A DNA stretch of 5,771 nucleotides from Planctomycetota bacterium (GTDB lineage Bacteria > Planctomycetota > Brocadiia > Brocadiales > Brocadiaceae), in contig JAHFOW010000185.1 in the NCBI GenBank assembly GCA_023261465.1, positions 1 through 5,771 of the forward strand, given 5' to 3'. How positions within the stretch are numbered: position 1 is the stretch's first letter; each line of letters begins with the position of its first letter. The notes under the pieces were generated by a model. The model saw only the letters and a list, made by a program, of their open reading frames with translations. It did no database searches and was not told the DNA's origin. The position numbers were made by a program, and so were the translations under genes. Below are positions 4,837-5,771 of this stretch, one piece after another.

Positions 4837-5771
4837 ATGACTACCAAAACATTCGATACAGAAATAAGTAAATGCGCTAAATGTGGCAAATGCCGCTCAA
4901 TTTGCCCTGTTTTTTTGGAAACAGGGAACGAATCCATGGTTGCCCGTGGACGCATTAGCCTTGCAGAGGCATTAAGAGACGGTGAAATTCTTCACACAGA
5001 ACTTTTAAGAGATTATCTCCTCTCGTGCAAGAAATGCCTCCGGTGCTCCAGTATTTGTCCTTCAGGCGTTGACTATGATTTCATCATACAAACCATGCTT
5101 GATGATGTGGCGCATCATATCGGCGTATGGTTTTTACCACGCATGATATTCAGGATATTCCTGACCAGAAGATGGCTTTTCGACCTCCTTTTGAAAACCG
5201 CAAGCATCTTTCAACGAATTGTGCCTTTGAAGCGGCACGGCGTCATGAGACACTTACCTTACATGTTCATGGGCGGCAGGTGGATCCCGCCCCTGGCAAA
5301 AAAGCCGGTACTCAAAAAATACAAAAATAAGGAAGTAATCCCACCATCGGGAAAGAAGGAAACAATAACTCCTCCTTTACAAAAGCACGCTTCGACAATT
5401 TCCACTGTGGGAAATAACACCACAAGCAATTTCCCCTTATCAAAGGAGTACGGGGAGGTTGTCAAAATGCGGGTAGGGTTTTATGTGGGCTGCCTCATTA
5501 ACTACGTCTATACCGATATTGCCGATGCCGTAATTGAGGTTTTACACCATCTCGGAGTGGAGGTGGTCATTCCCCGGGATCAGGTATGCTGTGGCATACC
5601 CGCACGGTCACTCGGTGACGTAAAAACCGCACGGAAATTGGCAGAAACCAATCTGTACGCATTTGAAAATGCACATGTTGATTTTATCGTTAATGCCTGC
5701 GCTACCTGTGGAAGGACGCTCAAAAGGGATTATCAGCATATATTGGGAGATCGCTCCCTCGAATTTTCGAA
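4837..5771 (+). CDS. GlcF/LutA-like iron-sulfur protein, two [4Fe-4S] motifs plus CCG domain (3' end cut by window)
   Basis: The frame is open from ATG 4837 to the right edge (311 codons, no stop); an in-frame TAA at 4822 excludes an upstream start. Two ferredoxin-type motifs occur: C13-x2-C16-x2-C19-x3-C23-P and C64-x2-C67-x2-C70-x3-C74-P. Residues 95-165 are basic and hydrophobic (GGRWIPPLAKKP at 146-157), as in GlcF-type proteins. A CCG domain follows: VGC (C219), CCG (251-253) and C288-x2-C291. A second CCG repeat would be expected beyond the edge. Such proteins are electron-carrying subunits of FAD-linked glycolate, lactate or similar dehydrogenases; the flavin partner is not visible, so the substrate is unknown. 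Residues about 165-210 are a long Thr/Pro/Lys-rich linker encoded by palindromic DNA. M211 (ATG 5467) looks like the start of a separate LutA-type protein. No Shine-Dalgarno precedes ATG 4837. Confidence 0.88.
   Translation, partial: MTTKTFDTEISKCAKCGKCRSICPVFLETGNESMVARGRISLAEALRDGEILHTELLRDYLLSCKKCLRCSSICPSGVDYDFIIQTMLDDVAHHIGVWFLPRMIFRIFLTRRWLFDLLLKTASIFQRIVPLKRHGVMRHLPYMFMGGRWIPPLAKKPVLKKYKNKEVIPPSGKKETITPPLQKHASTISTVGNNTTSNFPLSKEYGEVVKMRVGFYVGCLINYVYTDIADAVIEVLHHLGVEVVIPRDQVCCGIPARSLGDVKTARKLAETNLYAFENAHVDFIVNACATCGRTLKRDYQHILGDRSLEFS
5371..5461. repeat. Palindromic repeat-like DNA inside the Fe-S protein gene
   Basis: Three nested or adjacent inverted repeats occupy this stretch. CTCCTTT (5372-5378) is matched by AAAGGAG (5442-5448). 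ATTTCCAC (5398-5405) pairs with GTGG-AAAT (5407-5415), with one bulged G. CAATTTCCCC (5427-5436) pairs with GGGGAGGTTG (5452-5461) using two G-T wobbles. The last resembles the CCCC/GGGG-ended palindromes that are common as intergenic repeats. It is read in frame as the interdomain linker (residues about 179-209). Confidence 0.55.
5453..5469 (+). promoter_or_regulatory. Strong internal ribosome binding site before ATG 5467
   Basis: GGGAGG (5453-5458) lies 8 nt before the in-frame ATG at 5467-5469, a near-ideal Shine-Dalgarno arrangement. The following residues, MRVGFYVGC, look like a natural start for a stand-alone CCG-domain protein. The ATG at 4837 has no such site. The motif could instead be an accident of the palindromic element it lies in. 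Confidence 0.35.

Noticed and set aside
4806..4871. 21-codon frame (MALFLVKKFINDYQ...) overlapping the start of the GlcF-like gene
   Set aside because: The AAGGGG before it is too close to the ATG, and it overlaps the Fe-S gene out of frame. A leader peptide is possible but unsupported.
5259..5465. Minus-strand 68-codon frame across the linker of the Fe-S gene
   Set aside because: It is antisense to the open plus-strand gene, arises from the palindromic linker DNA, and has no motif.

Overview
The window reads as an ordinary chromosomal segment of moderate GC content (mid-40s percent by eye). It has two divergent transcription units and no mobile-element genes, rRNA, tRNA or CRISPR. The gene content (McsA/McsB, an endonuclease-type MutL with CPHGRP, a hexulose-phosphate synthase/RraA fusion, a GlcF-like Fe-S protein) and the short palindromic repeats would fit a moderate-GC Planctomycetota lineage such as the anammox Brocadiales. 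This is inference from family resemblance only.

Left part, minus strand, read right to left: a good sigma70-type promoter (about 2630-2658) precedes a leader of roughly 190 nt carrying a strong palindrome. Four tightly packed genes follow: queD (6-carboxytetrahydropterin synthase), a fused 3-hexulose-6-phosphate synthase/RraA-like protein, mcsA (arginine kinase activator) and mcsB (protein arginine kinase, cut by the window's left edge). Gaps are 35 nt, about 40 nt (8 nt if mcsA starts at TTG 733) and a 20-nt overlap, so this is very probably one operon. It combines modified-base synthesis, one-carbon/pentose-phosphate chemistry and protein quality control. No single pathway unites these, although McsA and McsB are functional partners.

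Middle, minus strand: mutL (2735-4609) is a complete 624-residue mismatch-repair protein with both the GHKL ATPase and the C-terminal endonuclease domain. A probable intrinsic terminator overlaps its stop codon and separates it from the queD operon.

Right part, plus strand: a 227-nt divergent intergenic region carries an extended -10 promoter and a hairpin at the predicted 5' end of the transcript. It leads into an open reading frame (4837 to the right edge) for a GlcF/LutA-like iron-sulfur protein with two ferredoxin-type [4Fe-4S] motifs and a CCG (cysteine-rich) domain. Between those domains lies an unusual linker encoded by palindromic, repeat-like DNA. It ends in a strong Shine-Dalgarno sequence and an internal ATG where a stand-alone CCG protein would normally begin.

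I see no clearly new multi-gene system. The most interesting points are the repeat-derived in-frame linker with its possible internal start, the E-to-H change in the MutL endonuclease motif, the HPS-RraA fusion placed with mcsAB, and two intergenic palindromes sharing the same terminal sequence.
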